In this document: one piece after another, positions 24,008-33,900 of the stretch
Numbering within the stretch: the stretch's first letter is position 1
How the letters are laid out: every line of letters starts with the position of its first letter
From: Micromonospora zamorensis
Lineage (GTDB): Bacteria > Actinomycetota > Actinomycetes > Mycobacteriales > Micromonosporaceae
Direction of reading: 5' to 3'
Length of the DNA stretch: 64,000 nt
Assembly: GCF_900090275.1 (NCBI RefSeq)
Contig: NZ_LT607755.1
Span: forward strand, 5,456,001-5,520,000
The notes under the pieces: model-generated
Told to the model about the DNA's origin: nothing
Database searches by the model: none
The model's input: the letters and a program-made list of their open reading frames with translations, nothing else
Position numbers and translations under genes: made by a program

Positions 24008-25443
24008 CGGCCCGGGTGGTGATCGTCGGCAACGGGATGGCGGGCGCCCGCCTCGCCGGCGAGCTGCACGCCCGCGAAGGGGACCGGAAGGTCACAGTGC
24101 TCGGGGCGGAGCCGCACCGCGCGTACAACCGGATCCTGCTCTCCACCCTGCTAGCCGGCCGCATCGACGAGCCGGACGTGGAGCTGACCGAGGCCGCCGG
24201 GCACGGCATAGACCTGCGCGCCGGCGTACCGGTGGCCGCGATCGACCGGTCCGCCCGGGAGGTCCGTACCGACGACGGCGAACGGATCGGATACGACCAC
24301 CTGGTGCTGGCCACGGGCGCACGGGCGGTGGTGCCGCCTCTGCCCGGCCTCGACCCGGCGGACCTGCCGGAGCGGGTGGTCCCGTTCCGGACCCTGGACG
24401 ACTGCCGGCGGATCCTCGCCGCGGCTGACGGCGCACGCACCGCGCTGGTGCTCGGCGGCGGGCTGCTCGGCCTGGAGGCCGCCCGAGGGCTGGCCAGCCG
24501 AGGGCTCGCCACCACAGTGGTGCACCCGAGGGAACACCTGATGGAACGGCAGCTCGACAGGGCGGCCGGTGCGGTGCTCGCCGGCACCCTCGCCGGATTC
24601 GGCGTCACCGTGCAGCTCGCGGTGCCGGCGACCGGTGTGGCCGCCGACGCCACCGGCGTACGCCTCGACCTGGCCGACGGCCGGACGTTGCGCGCCGACC
24701 TGCTGGTGCTCTCCTGCGGCGTACGCCCGGACACCGCCCTCGCGCGGGCCGCCGGGCTGAACGTCCGGCGCGGCGTGGTGGTGGACGACCGGCTCCGCAC
24801 CGACGACCGGTCCATCTCGGCGATCGGTGACTGCGCCGAGCACGACGGTGTGCTCACCGGGCTGGTCGCACCCGCCTGGGCGCAGGCCCGGGTGCTCGCC
24901 GACGTGCTGACCGGGACGGACCCGCTCGCGCGGTACCGGCCCCAGCCGGTGGTGACCCGGCTCAAGGCCGCCGGGATCGACCTGGCCTCGATGGGTGACG
25001 CGGTCAGTGGCGGGCCGGGTGAGGAGCTGACCTTCACCGACCCGGCCCGGGGCACGTACGCCCGGCTGCGGATCCGCGACGAGCGGCTGATCGGCGCGAT
25101 CCTGCTCGGCGACAACCCGGCCGTCGGCACGGTGATCCAGCTCTTCGACCGTGGTCACCCCGTGCCGGCCGACCGGCGGGCGCTCCTGCTGGGCCGGGCA
25201 CTCGGCACGGTCGGCGCGACTCCGGCCGCGTCACCGGCGCTGATGCCGGACGCGGCCACTGTCTGTCAGTGCAACACGGTGAGCAAGGGCGCACTCGTAC
25301 GGAGCTGGCGCTCCGGGGCCCGGACTGTCGACGCGGTGGTGGCGGCGACCCGCGCCGGCACCGGATGCGGCGGGTGCCGGGACGCGGTGGGCGGCATCGT
25401 CGACTGGCTGAGCCAGGCGGAATCGGTGGAGGTGACGCGATGA
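24004..25443 (+). CDS. FAD/NAD(P)-dependent oxidoreductase with BFD-like [2Fe-2S] domain (NasC-type)
   Basis: This 479-residue protein is the probable electron donor of NasA. It has the FAD dinucleotide fold VVIVGNGMAGARLAGEL (GxGxxG at 9-14), a second NAD fold LVLGGGLLGLEAARGLASRG, the ISAIGDCAEHDG flavin segment, a small NirB-like dimer domain and, at the end, a BFD-like [2Fe-2S] site with ligands in CQCNTV (about 421-423) and GTGCGGC (about 451-454). It resembles the N-terminal half of NirB but lacks the sirohaem part, so it is not a truncated nirB. It overlaps nasA and nirB by 4 bases each. Confidence 0.88.
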   Translation: MTARVVIVGNGMAGARLAGELHAREGDRKVTVLGAEPHRAYNRILLSTLLAGRIDEPDVELTEAAGHGIDLRAGVPVAAIDRSAREVRTDDGERIGYDHLVLATGARAVVPPLPGLDPADLPERVVPFRTLDDCRRILAAADGARTALVLGGGLLGLEAARGLASRGLATTVVHPREHLMERQLDRAAGAVLAGTLAGFGVTVQLAVPATGVAADATGVRLDLADGRTLRADLLVLSCGVRPDTALARAAGLNVRRGVVVDDRLRTDDRSISAIGDCAEHDGVLTGLVAPAWAQARVLADVLTGTDPLARYRPQPVVTRLKAAGIDLASMGDAVSGGPGEELTFTDPARGTYARLRIRDERLIGAILLGDNPAVGTVIQLFDRGHPVPADRRALLLGRALGTVGATPAASPALMPDAATVCQCNTVSKGALVRSWRSGARTVDAVVAATRAGTGCGGCRDAVGGIVDWLSQAESVEVTR

Positions 25444-27965
25444 GCGGCGGCGATCTGGTCGTCATCGGCAACGGCATGGTCGGGCAGCGCTTCGTCGACG
25501 CGCTGCGCGCCCGTGACCCGGAGGGCCGCTGGCGGGTGACAGTGCTGGCCGAGGAGCGGCGCCCGGCGTACGACCGGGTGCGGCTCTCGGCGTACTTCGA
25601 CGGGGTGGGTGAGAGCGAGCTCAACCTGTACACGCCGCACGACGGGGTGCGGCTGCGGCTGGGCGAGCCGGCCACCGCCATCGACCGGGCCCGGCAGGTG
25701 GTGACCACCGGCGTCGGCGAGTACCACTACGACGCGCTGGTGCTGGCCACCGGCTCGTACGCGTTCGTGCCACCGGTGCCCGGCGCGGAGCTGCCCGGGG
25801 TCTTCGTCTACCGGACCCTGGACGACCTGGCGGCGATCCGGGCGTACGCCTCCGGCCGGCGGGTCGGCGCGGTGATCGGTGGCGGGCTGCTCGGGTTGGA
25901 GGCGGCGAACGCGCTGCGGCTGCTCGGCCTGAGCACCGACGTGGTCGAGTTCGCGCCCCGGCTGATGCCGGTTCAGGTGGACCAGGCCGGTGGCGCGATG
26001 CTGCGGCGCTACGTCGACGAGTTGGGCGTACGGACCCACCTCGGGGTGGCGACCAGCGCGATCCGACCCGGCCCGGACGGGGCGGTCGCCGCACTGGAGT
26101 TGTCCGACGGTGGCGTGCTCGACGCCGAGCTGGTGGTGGTGGCCGCCGGCATCCGGCCCCGGGACCAGCTGGCCCGGGACGCCGAGCTGCCGCTAGGCCC
26201 GCGTGGCGGGGTGCTGGTCGACGCGACCTGCCGCAGCGCCGACGAGCGGATCTGGGCGATCGGCGAGTGCGCGGCGGTCGACGGCACCTGCCACGGCCTG
26301 GTCGCACCCGGGTACGCGACGGCCGAGGTGGTGGCCGACCGGCTGGTCGGTGGCGCGGCCACCTTTCCCGGCGCGGACACCGCCACCAAGCTCAAGCTGC
26401 TCGGTGTCGACGTGGCCTCGTTCGGCGACGCCCACGGCACCACCCCGGGCTGCCTGGACGTCACGTTCACCGACCCGGCCACCCGGGTCTACGCGAAGCT
26501 GGTGCTCTCCGACGACGCGCACACGCTGCTCGGCGGGGTGCTGGTCGGTGATGCCAGCGCGTACCCGACGTTGCGGGCCAGCGTGGGCGGCCCGCTGCCG
26601 GCCGCGCCGCTGGCGTTGCTCGCCCCGGACGGCGGTGGGGCGGACGCTGGTGCGCTGCCCGCCGCCGCCCAGGTCTGCTCCTGCAACGCGGTGACCCGGG
26701 GCGACGTGGACGCCGCCATCACCGACGGCTGCGCGGACGTGCCGGCGTTAAAGGCGTGCACCAGGGCCGGCACCAGCTGCGGTTCCTGCGTGCCGATGCT
26801 CAAGCAGCTCCTGGACGCGGCCGGTGTGGCGCAATCCAGCGCCCTCTGCGAGCACTTCGATGTCAGCCGACGGGAGCTGTTCGAGATCGTCCGGGTGCGC
26901 GGGATCCGCACCTTCTCCCGACTGGTCGCCGAGCACGGCCGGGGGCGCGGCTGCGACATCTGCAAGCCGGTGGTGGCGTCGATCCTCGCCTCGCTGGGCA
27001 GCGGCCACGTGCTCGACGGTGAGCAGGCGTCGTTGCAGGACACCAACGACCACTTCCTGGCCAATCTGCAACGCGACGGCAGCTATTCGGTGGTGCCCCG
27101 GATCCCGGGCGGTGAGATCACCCCGGAGAAGCTGATCGTGATCGGTGAGGTGGCCCGGGACTTCCAGCTCTACACGAAGATCACCGGTGGGCAGCGCATC
27201 GACCTGTTCGGGGCGCGGGTGGAGCAGTTGCCGCAGATCTGGCGGCGGCTGGTGGACGCCGGCTTCGAGTCCGGTCACGCGTACGGCAAGGCGCTGCGGA
27301 CGGTGAAGTCCTGCGTGGGCGAGACCTGGTGCCGGTACGGCGTACAGGACTCGGTGGGGCTGGCCGTCGCGTTGGAGCTGCGCTACCGAGGGCTACGGGC
27401 TCCACACAAGATCAAGTCAGCGGTGTCCGGCTGCGCCCGCGAATGCGCCGAGGCGCGCAGCAAGGACTTCGGCATCATCGCCACCGAGACCGGCTGGAAC
27501 CTCTACGTCGGCGGCAACGGCGGCTTCCGCCCCCGGCACGCCGACCTGTTCGCCACCGACCTGTCCACGGAAACGCTGATCTCGCTGATCGACAGGTTCC
27601 TCATCTACTACATCCGCACGGCCGACCGGTTGCAACGCACGGCCGGCTGGATCGAGGCGATGGACGGCGGCCTCGACCACCTGCGCGCGGTGATCGTGGA
27701 CGACTCGCTCGGGCTCTGCGCCGAACTGGACGCGGCGATGGCCCAGCACGTGTCGTCGTACTCCGACGAGTGGCGCGACGTGCTCGACGACCCGGACCGG
27801 CTCCGCCGCTACACCTCCTTCGTCAACGCGCCCGACGTGCCCGACCCGTCCATCACCTTCGCCCGGGAACGCGGACAACCGGTGCCGGTGCGCGAGCACC
27901 CCCCGGGCGGATTCGAGCACCGTCGGCAACCGGTCACCCTGGGCCTACCGGAGGTACGGCGATGA
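25440..27965 (+). CDS. nirB: Nitrite reductase [NAD(P)H] large subunit
   Basis: NirB reduces nitrite to ammonium with six electrons from NAD(P)H through FAD, [2Fe-2S], [4Fe-4S] and sirohaem. The 841-residue protein has the FAD fold LVVIGNGMVGQRF, an NAD fold AVIGGGLLGLEAANAL, a BFD domain near 411-465 (CSCN...CGSC), a second Cys-rich BFD-like segment near 470-530 (GRGCDIC), and the sirohaem/[4Fe-4S] ligands CVGETWC (about 623) and SGCARECAEA (about 661). The ATG at 25440 overlaps the preceding stop. Siroheme demand explains the HemD-like regulator at the end of the operon. Confidence 0.95.
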   Translation: MSGGDLVVIGNGMVGQRFVDALRARDPEGRWRVTVLAEERRPAYDRVRLSAYFDGVGESELNLYTPHDGVRLRLGEPATAIDRARQVVTTGVGEYHYDALVLATGSYAFVPPVPGAELPGVFVYRTLDDLAAIRAYASGRRVGAVIGGGLLGLEAANALRLLGLSTDVVEFAPRLMPVQVDQAGGAMLRRYVDELGVRTHLGVATSAIRPGPDGAVAALELSDGGVLDAELVVVAAGIRPRDQLARDAELPLGPRGGVLVDATCRSADERIWAIGECAAVDGTCHGLVAPGYATAEVVADRLVGGAATFPGADTATKLKLLGVDVASFGDAHGTTPGCLDVTFTDPATRVYAKLVLSDDAHTLLGGVLVGDASAYPTLRASVGGPLPAAPLALLAPDGGGADAGALPAAAQVCSCNAVTRGDVDAAITDGCADVPALKACTRAGTSCGSCVPMLKQLLDAAGVAQSSALCEHFDVSRRELFEIVRVRGIRTFSRLVAEHGRGRGCDICKPVVASILASLGSGHVLDGEQASLQDTNDHFLANLQRDGSYSVVPRIPGGEITPEKLIVIGEVARDFQLYTKITGGQRIDLFGARVEQLPQIWRRLVDAGFESGHAYGKALRTVKSCVGETWCRYGVQDSVGLAVALELRYRGLRAPHKIKSAVSGCARECAEARSKDFGIIATETGWNLYVGGNGGFRPRHADLFATDLSTETLISLIDRFLIYYIRTADRLQRTAGWIEAMDGGLDHLRAVIVDDSLGLCAELDAAMAQHVSSYSDEWRDVLDDPDRLRRYTSFVNAPDVPDPSITFARERGQPVPVREHPPGGFEHRRQPVTLGLPEVRR

Positions 27966-28309
27966 ACCTGACCACCACGCTGAGCTGGACCGCTGTCTGC
28001 CCCCTCGACCGCCTGGAACCGGACCGAGGGGTCGCCGCCCTGGTCGAGGGGGCACAGATCGCCCTCTTCCGCACCGAGGACGGGTTGTTCGCGATCGACA
28101 ACCGCGATCCGGTCTCCGGGGCGTACGTGCTGTCCCGGGGCATCGTCGGCAGCCGCGGCGGAGTGCCGACGGTCGCCTCGCCGCTGCACAAGCAGGTGTA
28201 CGACCTGCGCAGCGGGCACTGCCTCGACCTGCCCGGGGTGGCCGTGGCACGGCACGACGCGCGTTGCCGCGACGGGCTGGTCGAGGTGCGGCTGCGACAG
28301 GAGGCTTGA
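27962..28309 (+). CDS. nirD: Nitrite reductase small subunit
   Basis: The 115-residue NirD has the Rieske-like beta fold of the family (WTAVCPLDRLEPDRGVAALV, IALFRTEDGLFAIDN, SPLHKQVYDLRSGHCLD) but, as normal for NirD, lacks the two CxH pairs that would hold a cluster. It completes the nitrite reductase complex with NirB. ATG 27962 overlaps the nirB stop (ATGA), and its stop shares one base with the next start. Confidence 0.93.
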   Translation: MNLTTTLSWTAVCPLDRLEPDRGVAALVEGAQIALFRTEDGLFAIDNRDPVSGAYVLSRGIVGSRGGVPTVASPLHKQVYDLRSGHCLDLPGVAVARHDARCRDGLVEVRLRQEA

Positions 28310-29397
28310 TGCGGGAAGAACTGGCGGGCTTCACCATCGGGGTGACCGCCGACCGGCGGCGCGACGAGTTGGCCGCGCTGCTCGAACGCCGGGGCGCCCG
28401 GGTGGTGCTCGCCCCGGCGTTGCGGATCGTGCCGCTGTCCGACGACACCGAGCTGCGCGAGGCGACCCGCGCGTGCCTCGACCAGCCGCCGGACATCCTG
28501 ATGGCCAACACCGGCATCGGCATGCGCGGGTGGCTGGAGGCGGCCGAGGGTTGGGGGCTGGCCGAGCCGCTGCGTTCGGTGCTGGCCAGCTCGTACGTGG
28601 TTGCCCGTGGCCCGAAGGCACGCGGCGCGATCCGTGCGGCCGGGCTGCACGACCAGTGGTCGCCGGCCTCGGAGAGCTGCGACGAGGTGGTCGACCACCT
28701 GCGCCGGCGAGGTGTGGCCGGGCAGGTGATCGCCATGCAGCTGCACGGTGAGCGACAGCCCGAGTGCACCCTCGCGCTGGAGGCGGCCGGTGCCACAGTG
28801 ATCGAGGTGCCCGTCTATCGCTGGGCCCCACCGAGCGACCCGGCGCCGCTGCACCGGCTGATCGACCTGATCGCCGGCCGACTGGTGGACGCGGTGACCT
28901 TCACCTCGGCACCGGCGGCCGAGGCGCTGCTGCGGGCAGCCGGCGACCGCACCGACGCGCTGCTCACCGCGTTCCGCGGCGACGTGCTCGCCAGCTGCGT
29001 CGGCGCGGTGACCGCCGAGCCGCTGCTCCGGCGCGGGGTGCCGGTGAGCGCGCCGGGCCGGGCCCGGCTGGGGGCGCTGGTGCGGACGATCGTCGACGAG
29101 CTGCCCCGCAGGACCGTGACGTTCAAGGCCGGCGGGCACCTTCTCACGCTGCGCGGGCACGCTGCGGTGATCGACGGCGAGTTGCGACCGCTCGCACCCG
29201 CCCCGATGGCCGTGTTACGCGCCCTGGCCCAGTCGCCCGGTCGGGTGCTGTCCCGCACGGCGCTGCTGCGGACGCTGCCCCGGGGCGCGGACGAGCACGC
29301 GGTGGAGATGGCGGTGGCCCGTCTACGGGCCGGTCTGCGCGCGCCCCGCGTGGTGCAGACCGTGGTGAAGCGCGGCTACCGACTCCGGGTGGACTGA
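28309..29397 (+). CDS. nnaR: NnaR-like regulator: uroporphyrinogen-III synthase domain plus winged helix
   Basis: The 362-residue protein joins a HemD-like domain (residues about 5-260: IGVTADRRRDELAALLERRGARVVLAP, VTFTSAPAAEALL) to an OmpR/PhoB-type winged helix at the end (LAPAPMAVLRALAQSPGRVLSRTALLRTLP ... VQTVVKRGYRLRVD). This architecture is that of NnaR, known from Streptomyces and mycobacteria as a coactivator of nitrate and nitrite genes with GlnR. It is the last gene of the nas-nir operon, with a one-base TGATG junction to nirD. Whether the HemD part is still an enzyme cannot be told from sequence. A hairpin follows. Confidence 0.85.
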   Translation: MREELAGFTIGVTADRRRDELAALLERRGARVVLAPALRIVPLSDDTELREATRACLDQPPDILMANTGIGMRGWLEAAEGWGLAEPLRSVLASSYVVARGPKARGAIRAAGLHDQWSPASESCDEVVDHLRRRGVAGQVIAMQLHGERQPECTLALEAAGATVIEVPVYRWAPPSDPAPLHRLIDLIAGRLVDAVTFTSAPAAEALLRAAGDRTDALLTAFRGDVLASCVGAVTAEPLLRRGVPVSAPGRARLGALVRTIVDELPRRTVTFKAGGHLLTLRGHAAVIDGELRPLAPAPMAVLRALAQSPGRVLSRTALLRTLPRGADEHAVEMAVARLRAGLRAPRVVQTVVKRGYRLRVD

Positions 29398-29400
29398 CGC

Positions 29401-29436
29401 GTCATGGCCGACCGGCATGCGCCGGCCGGCCATGAC
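29401..29436. terminator. Bidirectional terminator between nnaR and the GTPase gene
   Basis: Sixteen-base arms from GTCATGGCCG at 29401 and to CGGCCATGAC at 29436 pair with one mismatch around an ATGC loop, 3 bases after the nnaR stop and 8 bases before the convergent stop. Confidence 0.75.
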
Positions 29437-29444
29437 CCGACGGC

Positions 29445-30068
29445 TCAGCCGACAGGCGTGGGGAAACCCCGCCCGTGCTCGGCCTCAAGGCGGAGCATGG
29501 CGTGCTCGACCACCGTCACCAGCACCTGCTTGACCGAGTCCCGGTGCCGGGCGTCGGTCATCACCAGCGGCACCTGCGGCGAGATGGCCAGCGCCTCGCG
29601 GACCTCCTCCAGCTCGTACTGGGGAGCACCGTCGAACCGGTTCAGGGCCACCACGTACGGCAGGTTGCGGTTCTCGAAGTAGTCCAGCGGGGCGAACGCG
29701 TCGGTGATCCGGCGCGTGTCCACCAGCACGGCGGCACCCACCGCACCTCGGATGATCTCGTCCCACATGAACCAGAACCGAGTCTGACCCGGTGTACCGA
29801 AGAGGTACAGGATCAGGTCCTGGGCCATCGTGATACGGCCGAAGTCCATGGCGACCGTGGTGGTCTCCTTGCCCGGCACCTTGGACGGGTCGTCGATGCC
29901 GACACCCGCCGCTGTCATCAACGCCTCTGTGGTCAGCGGTGTGATCTCGGAGATCGCCCCGACCAGTGTCGTCTTACCGACGCCGAAGCCGCCCGCGACG
30001 ACGATCTTCGCGGAGACGATTCCCCGGCCCGGCCGCCCCCTAGCGGGGTCATAGCCTGCGAAGTCCAC
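29445..30068 (-). CDS. Ras/MglA-like GTPase of a conservon (CvnD)
   Basis: The 207-residue small GTPase has the P-loop GGFGVGKTTLVGAISE, the switch II-like region LYLFGTPGQTRFWFMW with the DxxG equivalent replaced by FGTPGQ as usual in this family, and the base-recognition segment VALNRFDG (NxxD variant). It is the last gene of a four-gene conservon (kinase-roadblock-DUF742-GTPase), a G-protein-like signalling unit of actinobacteria. Its start overlaps the DUF742 gene by 20 bases. Roadblock proteins of such units act as partners or regulators of the GTPase. Confidence 0.9.
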   Translation of the reverse strand: MDFAGYDPARGRPGRGIVSAKIVVAGGFGVGKTTLVGAISEITPLTTEALMTAAGVGIDDPSKVPGKETTTVAMDFGRITMAQDLILYLFGTPGQTRFWFMWDEIIRGAVGAAVLVDTRRITDAFAPLDYFENRNLPYVVALNRFDGAPQYELEEVREALAISPQVPLVMTDARHRDSVKQVLVTVVEHAMLRLEAEHGRGFPTPVG

Positions 30069-30414
30069 TTAGCACCCTTCCAAGCAGTTCCATCCGCTCC
30101 TCGAACCCCTCGGCGGGAGCAGCAGTGTGTAACGTCAGCAGGCTCTCGGCCACCATGTCGGCGACCAACACCCGGGCGACGCCCAGCGGCATCCGGGTGT
30201 ACGCGGCGATCTCCGCCAGCGACTGTGCTCGGCCCTCACAGACCGTGGCGATTCGGTGCTTGTCATGCCCGGCGAAGCGGGACTCGGCAACCTGGGTGAG
30301 CGACGCGGTCAGGACGGCCTCCAGGGCGATGTCCTGTCGAGGTTCGGTACGACCCCGGGTGACCGCGTACGGACGCACCAGCGCGCCACGCGGGTCAACG
30401 CGCCGTTGGTCCAT
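30049..30414 (-). CDS. DUF742 protein of the conservon (CvnC)
   Basis: The 121-residue protein has the DUF742 pattern: an N-terminal LVRPYAVTRGRTEP, a middle helix-turn-helix-like AEIAAYTRMPLGVARVLVADMVAESLL and a C-terminal leucine-rich helix. The central part resembles a winged helix, so DNA binding is possible but not shown. It lies between the roadblock and GTPase genes, overlapping the latter. Confidence 0.9.
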   Translation of the reverse strand: MDQRRVDPRGALVRPYAVTRGRTEPRQDIALEAVLTASLTQVAESRFAGHDKHRIATVCEGRAQSLAEIAAYTRMPLGVARVLVADMVAESLLTLHTAAPAEGFEERMELLGRVLSGLRRL

Positions 30415-30503
30415 TCCCGATCACCTCCCCGTCCACTGTAGAGCCCGGCCAGTGCCGCCTTTCGTCCTGCTTCGGCGCGCGGTTCGAGCGCCGTCTTCCG
30501 GTG

Positions 30504-30911
30504 CTAGGAGCGCACCGCGTCACGCGGCAGCGGCACCAGCGCGGCACCCACCCGCTCGACCAGCAGGGCCATCTCGTAGCCCACCTGGCCCACGTCGCAG
30601 CTGCGCGCGGCCAGCACGGCCATCGACGATCCGTCGCTGATCGACATCAGGAAGAGATACCCGCTGTCCATCTCGATGACTGTCTGCAACACCCCGCCCG
30701 CGCTGAACATCCGGGCTGCGCCCTCGGTCAGGCTCACCACACCGGAGGTGATCGCGGCGAGCTGATCCGCCCGGTCCCCCGGCAGGTCCCGGGAGGACGC
30801 GAGCAGCAGCCCGTCGGCGGACACCGCCACCACGTGGGCGATACCCGCCACGCTGTCGGCGAAGTTGGTGAGCAGCCAACCCATGTCCTGCATGGCAGCT
30901 GGCCTGTTCAT
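30504..30911 (-). CDS. Roadblock/LC7-domain protein of the conservon (CvnB)
   Basis: This 135-residue roadblock/LC7 protein shows the alpha-beta-beta-alpha-beta-beta-beta fold: MGWLLTNFADSVAGIAHVVAVSADGLLLASS, the VVSLTEGAARMF helix, and GYLFLMSISDGSSMAVLAA. Roadblock proteins bind small GTPases, here the CvnD-like product. It overlaps the kinase gene upstream by ATGA. Confidence 0.92.
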   Translation of the reverse strand: MNRPAAMQDMGWLLTNFADSVAGIAHVVAVSADGLLLASSRDLPGDRADQLAAITSGVVSLTEGAARMFSAGGVLQTVIEMDSGYLFLMSISDGSSMAVLAARSCDVGQVGYEMALLVERVGAALVPLPRDAVRS

Positions 30912-33900
30912 CGGCTCTCCTTGGTCGAGGTGCTGTTCAGGTCCGTCCCGGCCGTCCGACCCCGCTGCACACCGCGGTGGTAGGCCGACAGCAGACCTCG
31001 TACTTCATCCGGGGTCCGCCGGCTGCGGTCCCGGCCGCTCTTCGGTTCGATGCCGCCCGGCACGAGCTGTTGCTGCGGCACCCGCTTGGGCAATCCGGAA
31101 CGGGTGGTCCCGGCGGGAGCCGGCTCGGCCGCCCTGCTCGCACGGGACCAGCCCTCGTCGGCCGCAGTCCGCCAGGCGCCCGGGTCCACCGAGGGCGCAC
31201 TGGGCGCGGCCGGTGCCGGTCGGGCCGCCGGAGGCGGCGTGTACGACGGCGGCGCCGCGGGCGGCGCGCCGAAGCCGCCGCCGGTCGCGGTGCCATGGCC
31301 TGCGGCACCCGACGTGCTGGTGCCATGGCCAGCGGCACCCGACGTGCTGGTCCCGTCGGTGTTGGAACTGCCCGGGGTACGGGTCGGCAGTTTCGGCCGG
31401 GCCGGCGCGGCGGGCGGCACGGACCCGGCACTCGACTGAGCGCCGTTGCCCGAGCGCAGGCCGGCGTCGGCCGGAGCCGGCGGCTCGTCGAAATTGGGTC
31501 GGGTGAAGATCGCGGTGGCGTCGTCGCCGTGCGACCGGAACCAGACCGCCTCCATCTCCCGGAAGATCGGCGCCTCGGCCGGGAAGTCCGGCCGAGTGCT
31601 GACCGGTGCGGCGGGTACCGGCGGGGCAGCGGGTGCCGGGGGCGCGGCGGGCGGTGCCACCGCGCCGAGGCCGGCGACCGGCCCGACCGGCAGACCTGGC
31701 GTCGCGCCACGCCCGTCGGCGGTGTCCGGGGTCGAGCCGCGCCGGGGCAGCGGATCGATGGTCGGGTAGGCCACTGTCGGGCTGCCCGCCGAGGCGCCCG
31801 CGCCGTTGCTGTACGCGGGCCGCGCCGGCGGGAGCGGGGCGACGGGGGCCGGCGCTGCCGAGCGGGTGCCGGCGTAGCCACCCGCCTGTACCGGAGAGTT
31901 GGTGTCCCGCGAGTCCAGCGGGGACTGCCACTGGGCGGGTGCCGGTGGGCTGCTCCGCCACTGGTCGGGCAGCGTCGCCGCCGAGGTCGCGGCACCGGCG
32001 AACTGCTCGCTGTGACCGACCGGCGTGAGCGGCGTCTGCTCCACGGCCATCGGTTGACGCGGCCGCGTGAGCGCCTGGTCGCGTCCCCGGTTGCTGGGCA
32101 GCACCACCGTGGCGGCGGGCAGCGTCACCTGGGCGACGGTGCCGCCCTCGACGTTGCGGCGCAGCTCGACCCGGATGCCGTAGCGGGAGGCGAGCCGACT
32201 CACCACGGCCAGACCCATCAGCCGGAACGCGGCGACGTCGACGCTCGGCGGGGCGGCCAACCGACGGTTGAGCGAGTCGAGCTGTTCGTCGGTGAGGCCG
32301 AGCCCGCGGTCCTCGATCTGGATCAGGACGTAGTCACGGATGCGGCGACCGTCGGCCACAACTGTGGTGTTCGGTGGCGAGAACCGGGTGGCGTTGTCGA
32401 GCAGCTCGGCGACGAGGCGTACCACGTCGTTGACCGCGTGCGCGGCCACCGAGATGTCGGTGTCGACCGTCCCGAACTCGATGCGGTTGTACAGCTCGAC
32501 CTCGGACTGGGCGGCGCGCAGGACGTCCACCACCAGCGCGTTGTCGTGGCGCGGTGCGGCGGAGTCGGCGCCGGCCAGGACCAGCAGGTTCTCGTCGTTG
32601 CGGCGCATTCGGGTGGCCAGGTGGTCGAGCTCGAAGAGCTGCGCGAGCCGCTTCGGGTCCTCCTCGCCGCGCTCGATCGCGTCCAGCTCGCCGATCATCC
32701 GGTCGACCAGGGTCTGACTACGACGTGCCAGGTTGAGGAACATCGCCGAGACGCTGGTACGCAGCGCAGCCTGCTCGGCGGCGACCCGTACCGCCTCGCG
32801 GTGGACGACGTTGAAGGCCAACGCCACCTGACCGACCTCGTCGCGGGTGTTGAGCTGGATCGGGTCCCGGACCTGTCGGACGATCTCCTCCACCCCGCCG
32901 TCGCCCACGCTGCCCATGGTCTGCAGCCGCTGCACCGCGTCCGGCAGGTCGTGGTTGGCCACCGAGAGGGCGCCCTCACGCAGCCGGCGCAGCGAGTGGT
33001 TGAGCGAGCGGGCCAGCACCACGGCCAGCGAAATGGCGATGATCAGGGTCAGCAGCACCAGGATCGACTCGACCACGGCCTGCCGGATGACGTCCGAGCG
33101 TGCCTCGTCGGCCTGCTGGAGCAGGCGGTCCTGCAGTTGGATCTCGGCCCAGCGCATCAGGTCGTTGACCGCGCCGATGGCGGCGGTGGCGTCCTGCGCG
33201 GTGACCAGCGGGCGCTGCCCGACCGAGCGGGTGATGTCGGTGGCCACCCGGTCGGCCAGGCCGACCGCGTCACCGGAGACGGTGCTGTCGACCAGGGCGC
33301 GCTGCACCGGGTCGGCGGCCAGCGAGAACGCGACCAGGGCCTCCTGCTGACCGGTCAGCGTCGCCACGAAGGACGAGAACTGCTCCGAGTCGAGCTGACC
33401 CGCCGTCAACGCGGTGTAGGCGACCGCCTGCTCCTCGGCGACGGAGGCCTTGGCGCGGGCGAAGGCGGAGACCGCACGCCGGCTGTCCCCCAGGCTCTCG
33501 TCGCCGGGCAACTGGGCCAGGCCGTCACCGTACGAGACCAGGTCGGTGAGGATCACGCCGTAGCGGAGAACCGCTTCGGCAACGGCCATCTGCCGGCGGT
33601 CCAGCACCTCCTGGCGGGTGCCGTCCAGGGTTGCCAGGTGGTCGTCGATGGCGACCAGCCGCTCGCGCAGGGCGGTCGGCACCTCGCCGACCCGGCCTCG
33701 CTCGGCGCGGTACTCGTCCACCTTCTGCTGCGTCTGGCGGACCCGCAGGTTGTACGCGTCGGCCGGCTGCTGCGGTGTGGCCAGGTAGGCCGCGGCGGCC
33801 ATCCGCTCGGCCTGAAGGTCCTGGGTGAGGGCGCTGACGTCGATGGAGAGGGCCGTCAGCGATCGGGCCTGGGTGGCGTCGAAGGCACCCTCGCCAATGG

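Noticed and set aside
24004..25443. A truncated duplicate of nirB
   Set aside because: It has a complete set of FAD, NAD and [2Fe-2S] parts and the length of NasC-type partners, so it is a gene in its own right.
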